64,000 nt of DNA from Serratia sp. DD3 (GTDB lineage Bacteria > Pseudomonadota > Gammaproteobacteria > Enterobacterales > Enterobacteriaceae): the NCBI RefSeq assembly GCF_000496755.2, contig NZ_AYKS02000123.1:124001-188000 (forward strand), written 5' to 3'. The notes under the pieces are model-generated. The model saw only the letters and a list, made by a program, of their open reading frames with translations, searched no databases and was not told where the DNA came from. A program made the position numbers and the translations under genes. Below, piece after piece: positions 11,648 to 21,332 of this stretch (position 1 is its first letter; each line of letters begins with the position of its first letter).

Positions 11648-12748
11648 CTACAAACGCATTGGCATAACAACATAGGCCGCCGCCTGACTGGCCGCGTCCT
11701 CAATCTGCACGCTGGAGACCGAATCAGTCAGCAGTAGACGCACATCCTCGCACTTGAGCGAGTTTAATACATCCAGCACGTAGCTGACGTTAAACCCAAT
11801 TTCCATCTCGCTGCCATCATAGCTGACATCAAGGATCTCTTCTGCCTCTTCCTGCTCCGGATTATTGGCAGTGATCTTGAGTTGATTTTGACTGACGTAC
11901 AGGCGGACACCGCGAAACTTCTCATTCGACAAAATGGCCGCACGGGCAAAGGCCTGCTTAAGCAAGTCACACCCGGCTTCTAAGGTCTTGTCAGGGTTCT
12001 TCGGCAATACACGACGATAATCAGGGAAACGGCCATCAACCAACTTGGAGGTAAAGATAAAATCCCCCACATGGGCGCGAATATTATTGCTGCCGATCTG
12101 TACACGGAGTGGCGTATCACCAGCATCCAGCAGACGCACCAGCTCCATCACCCCTTTACGTGGCACAATCACCGAATGTGTCGGTAAGGATTGACCAATC
12201 GGCATGGCGCATACCGCCAGACGGTGACCATCAGTCGCCACAGTGCGGAGCTCTTCCCCTTCGGTCTCAAACAACATGCCGTTGAGGTAATAGCGCACAT
12301 CCTGATGCGCCATCGAGAACTGGGTCGCATCGATCAGGCGCTTTAAGGTCGCCTGCGGTAGCGTGAACTCCACTTCACTCTGCCAATCATCCAGATTCGG
12401 AAAGTCTACCGCCGGTAGCGTGGATAATGAAAAACGACTACGGCCAGAACGCACCAACATGCGCTCACTTTCAAGCGTGACGGTAATCTCGGCACCTTCC
12501 GGTAAACCCCGGCAGATATCAAAAAATTTACGTGCAGGGACGGTGGTCGCCCCCACTTCATAGGGCTGGGAGAGAGAGACGCGTGCCACCATCTCCATTT
12601 CCAGATCGGTTCCCGTCAACAATAGAGAACCTTCCGTTACCTGCAATAACAGGTTACCCAGAATTGGCAACGTTGGGCGGCCACCCAGTGGGCTACTCAC
12701 CTGTTGCAGCGGTTTTAGCAGATGCTCACGTTCAACGATAAATTTCAT
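11648..12748 (-). CDS. dnaN: DNA polymerase III beta subunit (sliding clamp)
   Basis: Ring-forming processivity clamp of 366 residues, the same length as E. coli DnaN, with three repeated clamp folds. It begins MKFIVEREHLLKPLQQV and ends with the conserved YVVMPMRL, part of the clamp-loader/peptide-binding surface. It tethers polymerase III and many repair proteins to DNA and takes part in Hda-mediated inactivation of DnaA. It starts 5 bp after the dnaA stop, so the two are co-transcribed. Confidence 0.98.
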   Translation of the reverse strand: MKFIVEREHLLKPLQQVSSPLGGRPTLPILGNLLLQVTEGSLLLTGTDLEMEMVARVSLSQPYEVGATTVPARKFFDICRGLPEGAEITVTLESERMLVRSGRSRFSLSTLPAVDFPNLDDWQSEVEFTLPQATLKRLIDATQFSMAHQDVRYYLNGMLFETEGEELRTVATDGHRLAVCAMPIGQSLPTHSVIVPRKGVMELVRLLDAGDTPLRVQIGSNNIRAHVGDFIFTSKLVDGRFPDYRRVLPKNPDKTLEAGCDLLKQAFARAAILSNEKFRGVRLYVSQNQLKITANNPEQEEAEEILDVSYDGSEMEIGFNVSYVLDVLNSLKCEDVRLLLTDSVSSVQIEDAASQAAAYVVMPMRL

Positions 12749-12753
12749 ATGCG

Positions 12754-14148
12754 CTATGACGACAATGTTCTGATTAAATTGGAAAAATCTTCTTTGATGT
12801 CGTGACTTTCTTCACGCAGCTGCTCAATTTTCCGGCAGGCGTGCAACACCGTGGTATGGTCGCGGCCACCAAACGCATCGCCGATTTCTGGCAAGCTGTG
12901 GTTGGTGAGTTCCTTTGACAATGCCATCGCCATCTGGCGCGGGCGAGCAACGGAACGGGAACGCCGCTTCGACAGCAGATCCGCTACTTTTATTTTATAA
13001 TACTCTGCCACCGTCTTTTGAATATTATCGATAGTGACCAGCTTTTCCTGCAACGCCAGTAGATCGCGCAACGCTTCACGCACGAAATCAATGGTAATGG
13101 CGCGGCCAGTAAAATTAGCATTGGCAATCACCCGGTTCAACGCCCCTTCCAGTTCACGCACGTTGGAACGTAGACGTTTAGCGATAAAGAACGCCACTTC
13201 ACCCGGCAAACGAATATTGTTTTCATCTGCCTTTTTCATCAGGATCGCCACGCGGGTTTCCAGCTCTGGTGGTTCAATTGCCACCGTCAGGCCCCAACCA
13301 AAGCGAGACTTCAAACGATCTTCCACCCCGTTAATCTCTTTAGGATAACGGTCAGAAGTGAGGATGATCTGTTGGTTGCCTTCCAACAACGCGTTAAAAG
13401 TATGGAAAAACTCTTCCTGCGAACGCTCTTTATTGGCAAAAAACTGAATGTCATCGATCAGCAACGCATCCACCGAACGGTAGTAGCGCTTGAATTCTTC
13501 AATCGCGTTATTCTGCAACGCCTTAACCATATCCTGCACAAAACGTTCCGAGTGCATATAAACCACTTTGGCATTGGCTTTACGCGCCATGATGCCATTG
13601 CCCACCGCATGCAACAGGTGAGTTTTACCCAAGCCGGTTCCACCATACAGGAAGAGTGGGTTATAAGCCCCACCAGGGTTATCTGCCACTTGCCGAGCCG
13701 CAGCGCGCGCCAGTTGGTTCGACTTACCTTCAACGAAGTTATCGAAAGTATGTTTGGGGTTAACATTGGAACGGTAAGAAAGCTCGGGTGGCGGTGCGGC
13801 ATTATCCCAACTGTGACGAGAAGGTGCCGCAGTACGGGCCACTGGGGCTGCCGGTGCATTGTTGACGCTGGCCGTAGCCGCCTGACTTATCGTTCGTGTC
13901 AGAGGTTTACTGCCCACCTCAAAACGCAATAGTGGCACATCAGTCCCACAAAAATCATTAAGCAGCCCATTGATATTGTTTAAGTACTTATCGCGCACCC
14001 AATCCAGCACAAAACGATTGGGCGCATACAGCGCCAGAGTATTGTCACTCAGTTCCGCCTGTAATGGGCGTATCCACATACTAAATTCTGTGGCTGGTAA
14101 CTCATCCTGCAATCGGGCAAGGCACTGCTGCCAAAGCGAAAGTGACAC
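12754..14148 (-). CDS. dnaA: Chromosomal replication initiator DnaA
   Basis: AAA+ initiator protein of 464 residues. Domain I ([17 protein letters not shown]) is followed by a variable linker of about residues 80-130. The AAA+ core has Walker [11 protein letters not shown] and Walker [10 protein letters not shown]. Domain IV carries the DnaA-box reading helix [16 protein letters not shown] chose GTG 14148 because GGAG lies 6 nt upstream and the N-terminus becomes MSLSLWQQ as in E. coli. A second GTG four codons upstream lacks a ribosome-binding site. A consensus DnaA box and many GATC sites lie upstream, pointing to autoregulation and SeqA control. Confidence 0.97.
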   Translation of the reverse strand: MSLSLWQQCLARLQDELPATEFSMWIRPLQAELSDNTLALYAPNRFVLDWVRDKYLNNINGLLNDFCGTDVPLLRFEVGSKPLTRTISQAATASVNNAPAAPVARTAAPSRHSWDNAAPPPELSYRSNVNPKHTFDNFVEGKSNQLARAAARQVADNPGGAYNPLFLYGGTGLGKTHLLHAVGNGIMARKANAKVVYMHSERFVQDMVKALQNNAIEEFKRYYRSVDALLIDDIQFFANKERSQEEFFHTFNALLEGNQQIILTSDRYPKEINGVEDRLKSRFGWGLTVAIEPPELETRVAILMKKADENNIRLPGEVAFFIAKRLRSNVRELEGALNRVIANANFTGRAITIDFVREALRDLLALQEKLVTIDNIQKTVAEYYKIKVADLLSKRRSRSVARPRQMAMALSKELTNHSLPEIGDAFGGRDHTTVLHACRKIEQLREESHDIKEDFSNLIRTLSS

Positions 14149-14376
14149 GGCGGACTCCACTCGAACAAGATCAAAAATAAAAAGAAAAGGATCAGGTTAC
14201 TTTTTTATCACTCATGATGATGCCCACAGGCCTTCATCGGCTGAAAACCGCTAGAAGCATGTGGAACACCTTGGTAGCATAACCTGATGATCCCTGTTTA
14301 GGATCGGGATCCGAATGACGGATCATAGCGCAATCCGAGCAAGAGATCCTCTCCTTCATCACAGATTAGATCCATT

Positions 14377-14385
14377 TTATCCACA
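14377..14385 (+). promoter_or_regulatory. Consensus DnaA box
   Basis: TTATCCACA matches the strongest R-type DnaA box exactly. It lies about 230 bp upstream of the dnaA start, as in the E. coli dnaA promoter, and is expected to mediate autoregulation. A second site, TTATCCACC at 14486-14494, differs at the last base. Confidence 0.8.
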
Positions 14386-14534
14386 GCCAAGAGCGTGTGG
14401 TGATATTTTAACCAACAGAAAGCAACCGCTGCAATCACGGTAGTCGATCGCCTTCTTTTTCACACCATAAGCCCGTTGTACTGGGTTATCCACCAGGATC
14501 CTGGCGAAAAATGCCGAGGATCGCACGGAGATCC

Positions 14535-14562
14535 TTGTGATTTACCCTTGAGTCCGTATAAT
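14535..14562 (+). promoter_or_regulatory. Sigma-70 promoter upstream of rpmH (distal)
   Basis: TTGTGA (14535-14540) and a perfect TATAAT (14557-14562) with a 16-bp spacer, pointing toward rpmH. It would give a leader of about 430 nt. The position fits one of the multiple promoters known for rpmH in E. coli. Confidence 0.65.
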
Positions 14563-14742
14563 CTTCGCCCACGTGTGATACTTGGTTCTGATTGGTCGGG
14601 TTATTTACCAGACAGGATCCTGCGGTGATTATGGGCCAAGACCGTGCTTTACTTGGCTAACAACCAAGTAGACTACCCCCATCAATTTCAAATGACAGGC
14701 AGCAAAACTGCGGCCTGAAAGATGAAAGGGGCGCGATGTGAA

Positions 14743-14771
14743 TTGACTCAGGGCTGTACAATTATTACAAT
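14743..14771 (+). promoter_or_regulatory. Sigma-70 promoter upstream of rpmH (proximal)
   Basis: TTGACT (14743-14748), a 17-bp spacer and TACAAT (14766-14771). One mismatch in each hexamer and ideal spacing make this the strongest-looking promoter for rpmH. Confidence 0.75.
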
Positions 14772-14844
14772 CCCGCCTCTTTATATTGCGATTGAGGCGT
14801 CGGTCATCTTCACGCCGAGTAGTCAAACGCATTTGACTTATACT

Positions 14845-14965
14845 CTACATAATTCGAGTGGGATGTAGGCAGCAAGGTCGAGAGTCGCCAGAAGCATAGA
14901 AAATGATGCGACTGAGGCTAGTGGACACAAGCCAACACCCCGGTCACTTGAAGTATGATGACTAT
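14845..14965. repeat. Degenerate ERIC-like repeat upstream of rpmH
   Basis: The ends resemble the two ends of the 126-127-bp ERIC element: ATAATTCGAG plus GTAGGCAGCAAG on the left, and AGCCAACACC plus CACTTGAAGTATGATG on the right. The middle has diverged. Its length, about 120 bp, fits a full element. It would lie within the transcribed rpmH leader. Confidence 0.6.
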
Positions 14966-14988
14966 ATTAGTAATTCATTTAAGTTTAG

Positions 14989-15141
<153 letters not shown>

Positions 15142-15159
15142 TAAAAGCTAACCCCCTGA

Positions 15160-15519
15160 GTGGTTAAGCTCGCTTTTCCCAGGGAGTTACGTTTGTTAAC
15201 TCCCACTCATTTCACTTTCGTCTTCCAGCAGCCACAAAGAGCTGGCACGCCGCAAATCACCATCCTCGGCCGCCAAAACCTGCTGGGGCATCCCCGCATC
15301 GGTCTTACTGTCGCCAAAAAACACGTCAAGCGTGCGCATGAACGTAACCGGATCAAACGCCTGACACGCGAAAGTTTCCGTTTACGCCAGCACCAATTAC
15401 CAGCGATGGATTTTGTCGTGGTTGCCAAAAAGGGGATAGCTGAGTTGGATAACCGTGCACTGACGGAAGTTTTGGAAAAATTATGGCGTCGCCATTGTCG
15501 CTTGGCTCCCGCATCTTGA
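15160..15519 (+). CDS. rnpA: Ribonuclease P protein component
   Basis: Basic 119-residue protein subunit of RNase P that helps the RNA subunit bind and mature tRNA 5' ends. It starts with GTG and reads [18 protein letters not shown], with the RNR signature [17 protein letters not shown] near residues 58-74. Length and sequence match E. coli. The yidD reading frame begins 37 bp before its stop, so the pair is translationally overlapped. Confidence 0.98.
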   Translation: MVKLAFPRELRLLTPTHFTFVFQQPQRAGTPQITILGRQNLLGHPRIGLTVAKKHVKRAHERNRIKRLTRESFRLRQHQLPAMDFVVVAKKGIAELDNRALTEVLEKLWRRHCRLAPAS

Positions 15520-15740
15520 TTGGGGTGGTACGGGGTTATCAACTCGTATTGAGCCCACTGCTTGGGCCACGCTGTCGCTTCCAGCCGACATGTTCTCATT
15601 ACGCAATTGAGGCATTAAGCAGGTTTGGGATGTTAAAAGGCAGTTGGTTGACATTGAAACGCGTATTAAAATGCCATCCTTTGAACCCAGGTGGCGATGA
15701 TCCCGTACCACCGAAAACCAACGATAACAGAGAACACTAA
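15483..15740 (+). CDS. yidD: Membrane protein insertion efficiency factor YidD
   Basis: Small 85-residue inner-membrane-associated protein that supports YidC/Sec-dependent insertion. The conserved cysteine-rich core [15 protein letters not shown] and the tail [13 protein letters not shown] are both present. It overlaps rnpA by 37 bp and ends 2 bp before yidC, consistent with joint expression with the insertase. Confidence 0.97.
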   Translation: MASPLSLGSRILIGVVRGYQLVLSPLLGPRCRFQPTCSHYAIEALSRFGMLKGSWLTLKRVLKCHPLNPGGDDPVPPKTNDNREH

Positions 15741-15742
15741 CG

Positions 15743-17380
15743 ATGGATTCGCAACGCAATCTTCTTCTCATCGCTTTTCTGTTCGTGTCTTTTCTGATTT
15801 GGGATGCTTGGCAAAAGGATAACAGTCCGCAGCCAGCACCCCAGACCACGCAACAGACAACGAACCCTACAAGCGGTGATACCGCAAGCCAGGCTGTGCC
15901 AGCCAGTGGCCAAGGTAAATTGATTACCGTTAATACAGATGTGCTGTCGTTGACCATCAATACTCGTGGTGGTGACATTGAGCAGGCTAAACTGCTGGCC
16001 TACCCAGAGTCCCTGGGGTCAGTGACGCCATTCGAATTGCTGGAAACTACGCCAGGATTTGTTTATCAGGCGCAAAGTGGCCTGACCGGCAGAGACGGGC
16101 CAGATAATCCTGCCAACGGTGAGCGTCCTCTCTTCACAGCCGCACAAGATACTTTCACCTTAGCTGATGGTCAGGATGAGCTGCGGATCCCACTGACCTT
16201 TACCGGTAAAGACGGCTCGTTGTTCACCAAAACCTTTGTGCTCAAGCGTAACCATTATGCCATTGGTGTGGATTACTCCATTGTTAACAAAAGTGCGTCT
16301 CCACTTGAATTGACGCTATTTGGTCAACTGAAGCAAACCACACAGTTGCCGCAACACCGCGATACTGGCAGCAGTAATTTTGCACTGCACACCTTCCGTG
16401 GCGCGGCTTACTCTTCCAGTGACAACAAATACCAAAAGTATGCGTTTGATAAAGAAGAGAACCTGAATATCACCACCCAGGGTGGTTGGGTTGCCATGTT
16501 GCAGCAATATTTTGCTACAGCCTGGATACCTCAGACGGAAGGTCAAAATACCTTCTATACCGCCAAACCAGGCGATAATCTGTCTACCATCGGCTTCAAA
16601 GCAACGCCGGTTGTGGTAGCGCCAGGTGCTGAGAAACAACTGAATGCCACCTTATGGGTAGGCCCGGAACTGCAAGATAAAATGGCCACGCTGGCACCCC
16701 ATCTGGATTTGACGGTGGATTACGGCTGGTTGTGGTTTTTGTCTCAACCACTGTTCAAATTGCTGAAGTTCATCAACGGATTTATCGGCAACTGGGGTTT
16801 CTCAATCATCATCATCACCTTTATCGTACGTGGCATCATGTACCCGCTAACCAAAGCGCAGTACACATCGATGGCCAAAATGCGCATGCTGCAGCCAAAA
16901 CTGCAGGCAATGCGTGAGCGTATTGGTGATGACAAGCAGCGTATGAGCCAAGAGATGATGGCGCTGTACAAAGCGGAAAAAGTAAACCCTCTGGGGGGTT
17001 GCTTGCCGCTGCTCATCCAGATGCCAATCTTCCTGGCGCTGTACTACATGCTGATGAGCTCGGTTGAACTGCGCCATGCGCCGTTTATCTTGTGGATTCA
17101 TGACTTATCAGCACAGGATCCGTACTACATCCTGCCGTTGCTGATGGGTGTGACGATGTTCTTCATCCAGAAGATGTCGCCTACTACTGTGACTGACCCA
17201 ATGCAGCAGAAAATCATGACCTTTATGCCGGTGATCTTCACAGTGTTCTTCCTGTGGTTCCCGTCTGGTCTGGTGCTGTACTATACCGTCAGTAACTTGG
17301 TGACCATCATCCAGCAGCAGTTGATTTATCGCGGGCTGGAAAAACGTGGCCTGCATAGCCGCGATAACAAAAAGGCATAA
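15743..17380 (+). CDS. yidC: Membrane protein insertase YidC
   Basis: Inner-membrane insertase of 545 residues. An N-terminal membrane anchor (residues 5-22) is followed by the large periplasmic P1 domain to about residue 340. The conserved YidC/Oxa1 five-helix core then contains [31 protein letters not shown] and [17 protein letters not shown]. It inserts small membrane proteins, including ATP synthase subunits a and c encoded in this window, and works with SecYEG. It is the last gene before a terminator and is intact. Confidence 0.98.
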   Translation: MDSQRNLLLIAFLFVSFLIWDAWQKDNSPQPAPQTTQQTTNPTSGDTASQAVPASGQGKLITVNTDVLSLTINTRGGDIEQAKLLAYPESLGSVTPFELLETTPGFVYQAQSGLTGRDGPDNPANGERPLFTAAQDTFTLADGQDELRIPLTFTGKDGSLFTKTFVLKRNHYAIGVDYSIVNKSASPLELTLFGQLKQTTQLPQHRDTGSSNFALHTFRGAAYSSSDNKYQKYAFDKEENLNITTQGGWVAMLQQYFATAWIPQTEGQNTFYTAKPGDNLSTIGFKATPVVVAPGAEKQLNATLWVGPELQDKMATLAPHLDLTVDYGWLWFLSQPLFKLLKFINGFIGNWGFSIIIITFIVRGIMYPLTKAQYTSMAKMRMLQPKLQAMRERIGDDKQRMSQEMMALYKAEKVNPLGGCLPLLIQMPIFLALYYMLMSSVELRHAPFILWIHDLSAQDPYYILPLLMGVTMFFIQKMSPTTVTDPMQQKIMTFMPVIFTVFFLWFPSGLVLYYTVSNLVTIIQQQLIYRGLEKRGLHSRDNKKA

Positions 17381-17464
17381 TACAGCTTTATCCCTGAGTT
17401 CATCCAAGCTGTAGCCAGTAACACCGCTGCAGCTTTATTGACGAAGGGCATAACAAGCCAATGT

Positions 17465-17490
17465 AAGGCGGTCATCTAGGCCGCCTTTTT
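17465..17490 (+). terminator. Rho-independent terminator after yidC
   Basis: Stem AAGGCGG (17465-17471) and CCGCCTT (17481-17487), ending in a T-run. It lies 85 bp after the yidC stop and before mnmE. Confidence 0.8.
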
Positions 17491-17519
17491 ACATGCATAT
17501 TATTGAGAGATAACCGGCA

Positions 17520-18884
17520 ATGAACAACTCTGATACCATCACGGCCATTGCCACACCACCTGGGCGTGGCGGTGTAGGCATTCTGCGCATCTCAGGCCAT
17601 GACGCCAAAGAGGTGGCTCTGGCGCTGCTTGGCAAACTGCCCAAACCACGTCATGCCGATTATCTGCCATTCCGCGATGCCGATGGCAGTACCCTGGATC
17701 AGGGTATTGCGCTGTGGTTCCCGGCCCCCAATTCCTTTACCGGTGAAGATGTCCTGGAACTTCAGGGGCACGGTGGGCCGGTTATTCTCGATTTGTTGCT
17801 AAAACGTGTGCTGGCGTTACCCCGTGTACGCATTGCCCGCCCGGGTGAATTCTCAGAGCGCGCGTTCCTCAATGACAAACTGGATCTGGCCCAGGCCGAG
17901 GCCATTGCCGACTTGATCGATGCCAGCTCAGAGCAAGCGGCACGCTCGGCGATGAACTCGTTACAAGGGGCGTTTTCTAGCCGTATCCACCAACTGGTGG
18001 AAGCACTCACTCACCTGCGTATCTACGTAGAAGCGGCAATCGACTTTCCTGATGAGGAAATTGACTTTCTTTCAGATGGCAAAATCGAAGCGCAGCTTAA
18101 TCGTGTTATCGCCGACCTGGATAACGTGCGGGCAGAAGCACGCCAGGGCAGCTTATTGCGTGAAGGGATGAAAGTCGTGATTGCCGGGCGGCCCAATGCC
18201 GGGAAATCCAGCCTGTTGAATGCGTTAGCAGGGCGTGAAGCCGCCATTGTGACCGATATTGCCGGTACCACCCGTGATGTACTGCGTGAACATATTCATA
18301 TCGACGGTATGCCACTACATATTATCGATACTGCAGGCCTGCGGGATGCCATGGACGAAGTGGAGCGTATTGGTATCGAACGTGCGTGGAATGAGATCGA
18401 GCAAGCAGACCGCGTGCTGTTTATGGTGGATGGCACCACCACCAGCGCGACCGAGCCTAGCGAGATTTGGCCTGAGTTTATGGCACGCCTGCCAACCCGC
18501 TTGCCGATCACCGTGGTGCGCAACAAAGCGGATATTACGGGTGAAGAACTGGGCATGAGTGAAGTGAATGGTCACTCACTTATACGTCTTTCCGCCCGTA
18601 CCGGTGAAGGGCTCGAGCTGTTACGTAACCACCTCAAGCAGAGCATGGGCTTTACCAACAATACCGAAGGTGGCTTCCTGGCCCGCCGCCGCCATTTGCA
18701 GGCATTGGAACAAGCAGACGAACATCTCGCTCAGGGGAAAGAACAGTTAGTGAGTGCTTACGCGGGGGAGTTACTTGCCGAAGAACTGCGCCTGGCACAA
18801 CGAGCATTAAGCGAAATCACCGGTGAATTTACCTCTGATGACCTGCTCGGGCGTATCTTTTCCAGCTTTTGCATTGGTAAGTGA
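17520..18884 (+). CDS. mnmE: tRNA uridine-5-carboxymethylaminomethyl modification GTPase MnmE
   Basis: GTPase of 454 residues that works with MnmG to modify U34 in tRNAs reading split codon boxes. The N-terminal tetrahydrofolate-binding domain (to about 118) precedes a helical domain with the embedded G domain: G1 [11 protein letters not shown]3 DTAGLRD and G4 NKAD. The essential C-terminal CIGK is intact. Its partner mnmG is not in the window. It starts 30 bp beyond the yidC terminator, so it has its own promoter. Confidence 0.98.
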   Translation: MNNSDTITAIATPPGRGGVGILRISGHDAKEVALALLGKLPKPRHADYLPFRDADGSTLDQGIALWFPAPNSFTGEDVLELQGHGGPVILDLLLKRVLALPRVRIARPGEFSERAFLNDKLDLAQAEAIADLIDASSEQAARSAMNSLQGAFSSRIHQLVEALTHLRIYVEAAIDFPDEEIDFLSDGKIEAQLNRVIADLDNVRAEARQGSLLREGMKVVIAGRPNAGKSSLLNALAGREAAIVTDIAGTTRDVLREHIHIDGMPLHIIDTAGLRDAMDEVERIGIERAWNEIEQADRVLFMVDGTTTSATEPSEIWPEFMARLPTRLPITVVRNKADITGEELGMSEVNGHSLIRLSARTGEGLELLRNHLKQSMGFTNNTEGGFLARRRHLQALEQADEHLAQGKEQLVSAYAGELLAEELRLAQRALSEITGEFTSDDLLGRIFSSFCIGK

Positions 18885-18917
18885 TTACTTATCCATACTG
18901 CTCCATAAATGTTCACT

Positions 18918-18951
18918 AACCCGCATTAACTGCCTGTTAATGCGGGTTTTT
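18918..18951 (+). terminator. Strong Rho-independent terminator after mnmE
   Basis: A 13-bp perfect stem, AACCCGCATTAAC (18918-18930) with GTTAATGCGGGTT (18936-18948), and a 5-nt loop, followed by T residues. It marks the boundary of the core block; the accessory region begins after it. Confidence 0.9.
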
Positions 18952-19219
18952 ACTGCCTACTCACTTCCTAAATGGCCCCAACAACGGGAAAAGCGTTCGC
19001 CAAACGCTGGCAAAGTAAGCATGCCGGAATGGGCCTAATTTACGGGCTGATTACAGATTCTCAATGCTTATCAGAAAACATAGGGTTTAGAACATCTGCA
19101 ACTACACCCCATCAGTGCATACCAGGGGATTCAGCAGTTGAGCGGCAGATGAAGTAGAAAACACCGTACGAATGGTTGATCGAGTAACATCCCTGACTTG
19201 TGTTTTTTTTAAACTTGCG
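18952..19219. other. Non-coding boundary of the accessory block
   Basis: About 270 bp between the mnmE terminator and the abiEi-like promoter. No convincing gene is visible, and no tRNA, integrase or obvious direct repeat marks an integration site. In E. coli the tna genes follow mnmE at this position. Confidence 0.4.
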
Positions 19220-19248
19220 TTGCTTCCCTCCCCGATTGTTCATAATAT
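19220..19248 (+). promoter_or_regulatory. Promoter of the AbiEi-like gene
   Basis: TTGCTT (19220-19225), a 17-bp spacer and TAATAT (19243-19248). It abuts the 31-bp palindrome, an arrangement suited to repression. Confidence 0.55.
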
Positions 19249-19278
19249 TATCTTGTTCATGATTCATGAACAAGATAA
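19248..19278. promoter_or_regulatory. Perfect 31-bp operator-like palindrome
   Basis: Left arm TTATCTTGTTCATGA (19248-19262), one central base, and right arm TCATGAACAAGATAA (19264-19278), with no mismatch. It begins at the end of the -10 hexamer and ends 12 bp before the AbiEi-like start codon. Type IV antitoxins of the AbiEi family bind inverted repeats upstream of their operon and repress it, so this is the likely binding site. Confidence 0.7.
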
Positions 19279-19290
19279 AGGTCTGAACAA

Positions 19291-20289
19291 ATGAAAGAAG
19301 AACAGCTTCTGTCTGATGCTGTAGAAAACCTGCCAAAAGGCTTCCTATTGCAGTATGAAATTGGCAACAAACATGACATACATGACGGCTGGGGCAGGCT
19401 GATAGGGCTAGGAGGAGAGATGGCGAATTTTTCCCTGGAAGTAAAGCATATCCATCGCAAAGAGTCGCTGATCGCTATCCGTAAAATGTCCCCTCTCTTA
19501 TCTGAGGGTTTTCCTATATTACTGGTGTGCAACCGGCTGACGTCCGCACTGGTGGAATATTGCGTGGATAACCAGATTAATTTTATCGATACCGCCGGGA
19601 ATGCCCGTATCCAGGTTCCGGGGTTATATCTGTTTATTGATGGTCGATATGAAAAGAAACCTGTAGCTGTCAGTAGTCATTTTGCTGAAGGAGTAATGAA
19701 GCTGCTTTTTGTGCTGTTATCCTGCCCGGAAAGCCTCAACGATACTTACCGCAGCTTGGCGCAGAAAGCGGGTATCTCTTTGGGAATGGTCAGCAAAGCT
19801 TTCAATTTCCTTGAGGCGCGTCGCTATTTCCGCAAATCACAGCAGGGGCGCCGCTTAATGAATGAAGGCGAATTACAGGTTTTGTGGCTAAAAGACTATG
19901 CCACCGCCCTGCGCCCGAAGCTGGATTTTCTTTCCCTACCTACGCCTGCTTCATGGGATAAGATAACACTTGCGGCCGATGAATACTGGAGCGGCGAGAT
20001 TGCAGCCGCAGAACTGAGCGGTGGATACCTGCTACCAGAAAACGGCGTGATTTTTACGCCTCACCCATTGTTACAAAGACGAAAGGAACTAGGACTAAAA
20101 CCTGTTCCTGGTGGGAAACTGCAACTGATTTCCTGTTTCTGGGGGAACTTTACCCTGAACCATCAAGCAGAAGCGATGTTGTGTGTGGCCGAACTACTGG
20201 CAAGCGGCGATGATAGAAACCGGGAAGCAGCAAGGATAATCAATGACAAATATCTTCACCTTAGTGAATCCGATCTTTTCAGCTACTGA
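19291..20289 (+). CDS. AbiEi-like type IV antitoxin / winged-helix regulator
   Basis: A 332-residue protein resembling the AbiEi_2 group of type IV antitoxins. Features seen are the NQINFIDTAGNARIQVPG block near residue 95, typical of the group's core. A winged-helix-like segment, AGISLGMVSKAFNFLEAR, lies near residues 160-177. A C-terminal region follows that lacks recognisable catalytic motifs. Such proteins repress their own operon and neutralise an AbiEii nucleotidyltransferase toxin. The partner reading frame overlaps its 3' end by 47 bp but is broken. Homology is judged from motifs only. Confidence 0.6.
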   Translation: MKEEQLLSDAVENLPKGFLLQYEIGNKHDIHDGWGRLIGLGGEMANFSLEVKHIHRKESLIAIRKMSPLLSEGFPILLVCNRLTSALVEYCVDNQINFIDTAGNARIQVPGLYLFIDGRYEKKPVAVSSHFAEGVMKLLFVLLSCPESLNDTYRSLAQKAGISLGMVSKAFNFLEARRYFRKSQQGRRLMNEGELQVLWLKDYATALRPKLDFLSLPTPASWDKITLAADEYWSGEIAAAELSGGYLLPENGVIFTPHPLLQRRKELGLKPVPGGKLQLISCFWGNFTLNHQAEAMLCVAELLASGDDRNREAARIINDKYLHLSESDLFSY

Positions 20290-20865
20290 AGCCCTGTTCA
20301 CCCAGATAAAGCGAATTTGCGCAGCTCAGGAGATCCCGTTTTTTATTGCGGGAGCGACGGCGCGTGAAATTCTGCTCCATCATGTTCACGGCAGGAGCAT
20401 TGGCCGCTGAAACGTGAAATCATTATGTCAGTGGATGGATTTAGTGAGGCATTTTCTCATACTGTAACCGTGCAACTGACGAATGGAGAAAAGCTGCCGT
20501 TTTGCTCCCTGCCGGGGTTAGCGCTGTTAAAACTTTTTGCCTGGCGCGATCGCGGGCATGGTAGTGCTAAAGACGCAACCGATCTCTATAAAATTATTCG
20601 TGAATATAGCGCTATAGAAGATGAGCGTATCTATTCCTCCGCCGTTGAAGGTGAAAACTTGGACTGGAATCCGGTACGTATGGGAGCTGTTCTGCTGGGC
20701 AAAGATATCGCGGCGATTAGTGAGCACTCATCTTTGGCAGAGTTGATAAGTCTCGATAGAGAACGTCTGACTGACGCTATCGCGCGACAATCTGATGTGG
20801 ACGATATGGCTGAGATTGAGCTGATCATGAATGACTTCTGGAACAGTATAATAAGCCATGGCTAA
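20243..20865 (+). pseudogene. AbiEii-type nucleotidyltransferase toxin with internal deletion
   Basis: The 5' part (ATG 20243) reads MTNIFTLVNPIFSATEALF and then IPFFIAGATAREILLHHVHG, typical of the start of AbiEii/AbiGii nucleotidyltransferases. It stops at a TGA about 20408. The 3' part resumes in another frame about 20405 as WPLKREIIMSVDGF and continues through the family's KDATDLY region to 20865. The stretch that should follow HGRSIGR, including the catalytic metal-binding DxD strand and some 60-80 codons, is missing. An internal ATG at 20425 could give a 146-residue fragment without the active site. The toxin is therefore very probably dead. Confidence 0.65.
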
Positions 20866-21025
20866 AACTGGCTGTTAGTACGCATTACTGTCCACCCCCT
20901 AAAACATCCATACACATCCACCATTTTTATGTCCATTGTTCGTGGGTAAGATCAAACAGACTGATCTAACATACTGAGCTGATTTTATTGATGCGCAGAT
21001 TGTGGAAGGACGTAAGGTGATTAGC

Positions 21026-21059
21026 CACAAACCCACATATGTGCTAATGTGGGTTTGTG
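21026..21059. promoter_or_regulatory. 13-bp inverted repeat upstream of the ParD-like gene
   Basis: CACAAACCCACAT (21026-21038) and ATGTGGGTTTGTG (21047-21059) flank an 8-bp loop, 21 bp before the antitoxin start. It may be the operator bound by the antitoxin, or a terminator-like hairpin from upstream transcription. Confidence 0.5.
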
Positions 21060-21080
21060 TATTTTAAAGGAGATGATCCT

Positions 21081-21332
21081 ATGAGCCGCCTGACAATAGA
21101 CATAACAGACCAACAGCACCAAAGCCTGAAGGCGCTGGCAGCCCTACAAGGTAAAACCATCAAGCAATACGCTCTCGAACGTTTGTTCCCCGGCGATACA
21201 GATGCTGATCAGGCATGGAAGGAACTGAAAAACCTGCTAGGAAACCGCATCAACGACGGGCTAGCGGGGAAGGTGTCCACCAAAGACATCGGCGAAATTC
21301 TTGATGAAGAACTTGACGGGGATCATACTTGA
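21081..21332 (+). CDS. ParD-like ribbon-helix-helix antitoxin
   Basis: Small 83-residue protein starting MSRLTIDITDQQHQSLKALA, which matches the beta strand and first helix of ribbon-helix-helix antitoxins. A C-terminal acidic tail (GEILDEELDGDHT) is suited to binding a basic toxin. I chose ATG 21081 because AAAGGAG precedes it by about 9 nt. The start eight codons upstream lies within the leader. Its stop overlaps the toxin start by 3 bp. It should repress its own promoter, probably through the adjacent inverted repeat. Confidence 0.75.
   Translation: MSRLTIDITDQQHQSLKALAALQGKTIKQYALERLFPGDTDADQAWKELKNLLGNRINDGLAGKVSTKDIGEILDEELDGDHT

Noticed and set aside
13372..13932. 186-codon plus-strand frame opposite dnaA
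   Set aside because: Antisense shadow of the conserved AAA+ region; composition is unlike a real protein.
14629..14832. 67-codon minus-strand frame in the dnaA-rpmH spacer
   Set aside because: Covers the proximal rpmH promoter and an ERIC-like end, and has no coding features.
20425..20865. Independent 146-residue gene
   Set aside because: It begins at an internal methionine of the AbiEii family (MSVDGF) and lacks the catalytic part, so it is treated as the 3' part of a pseudogene.
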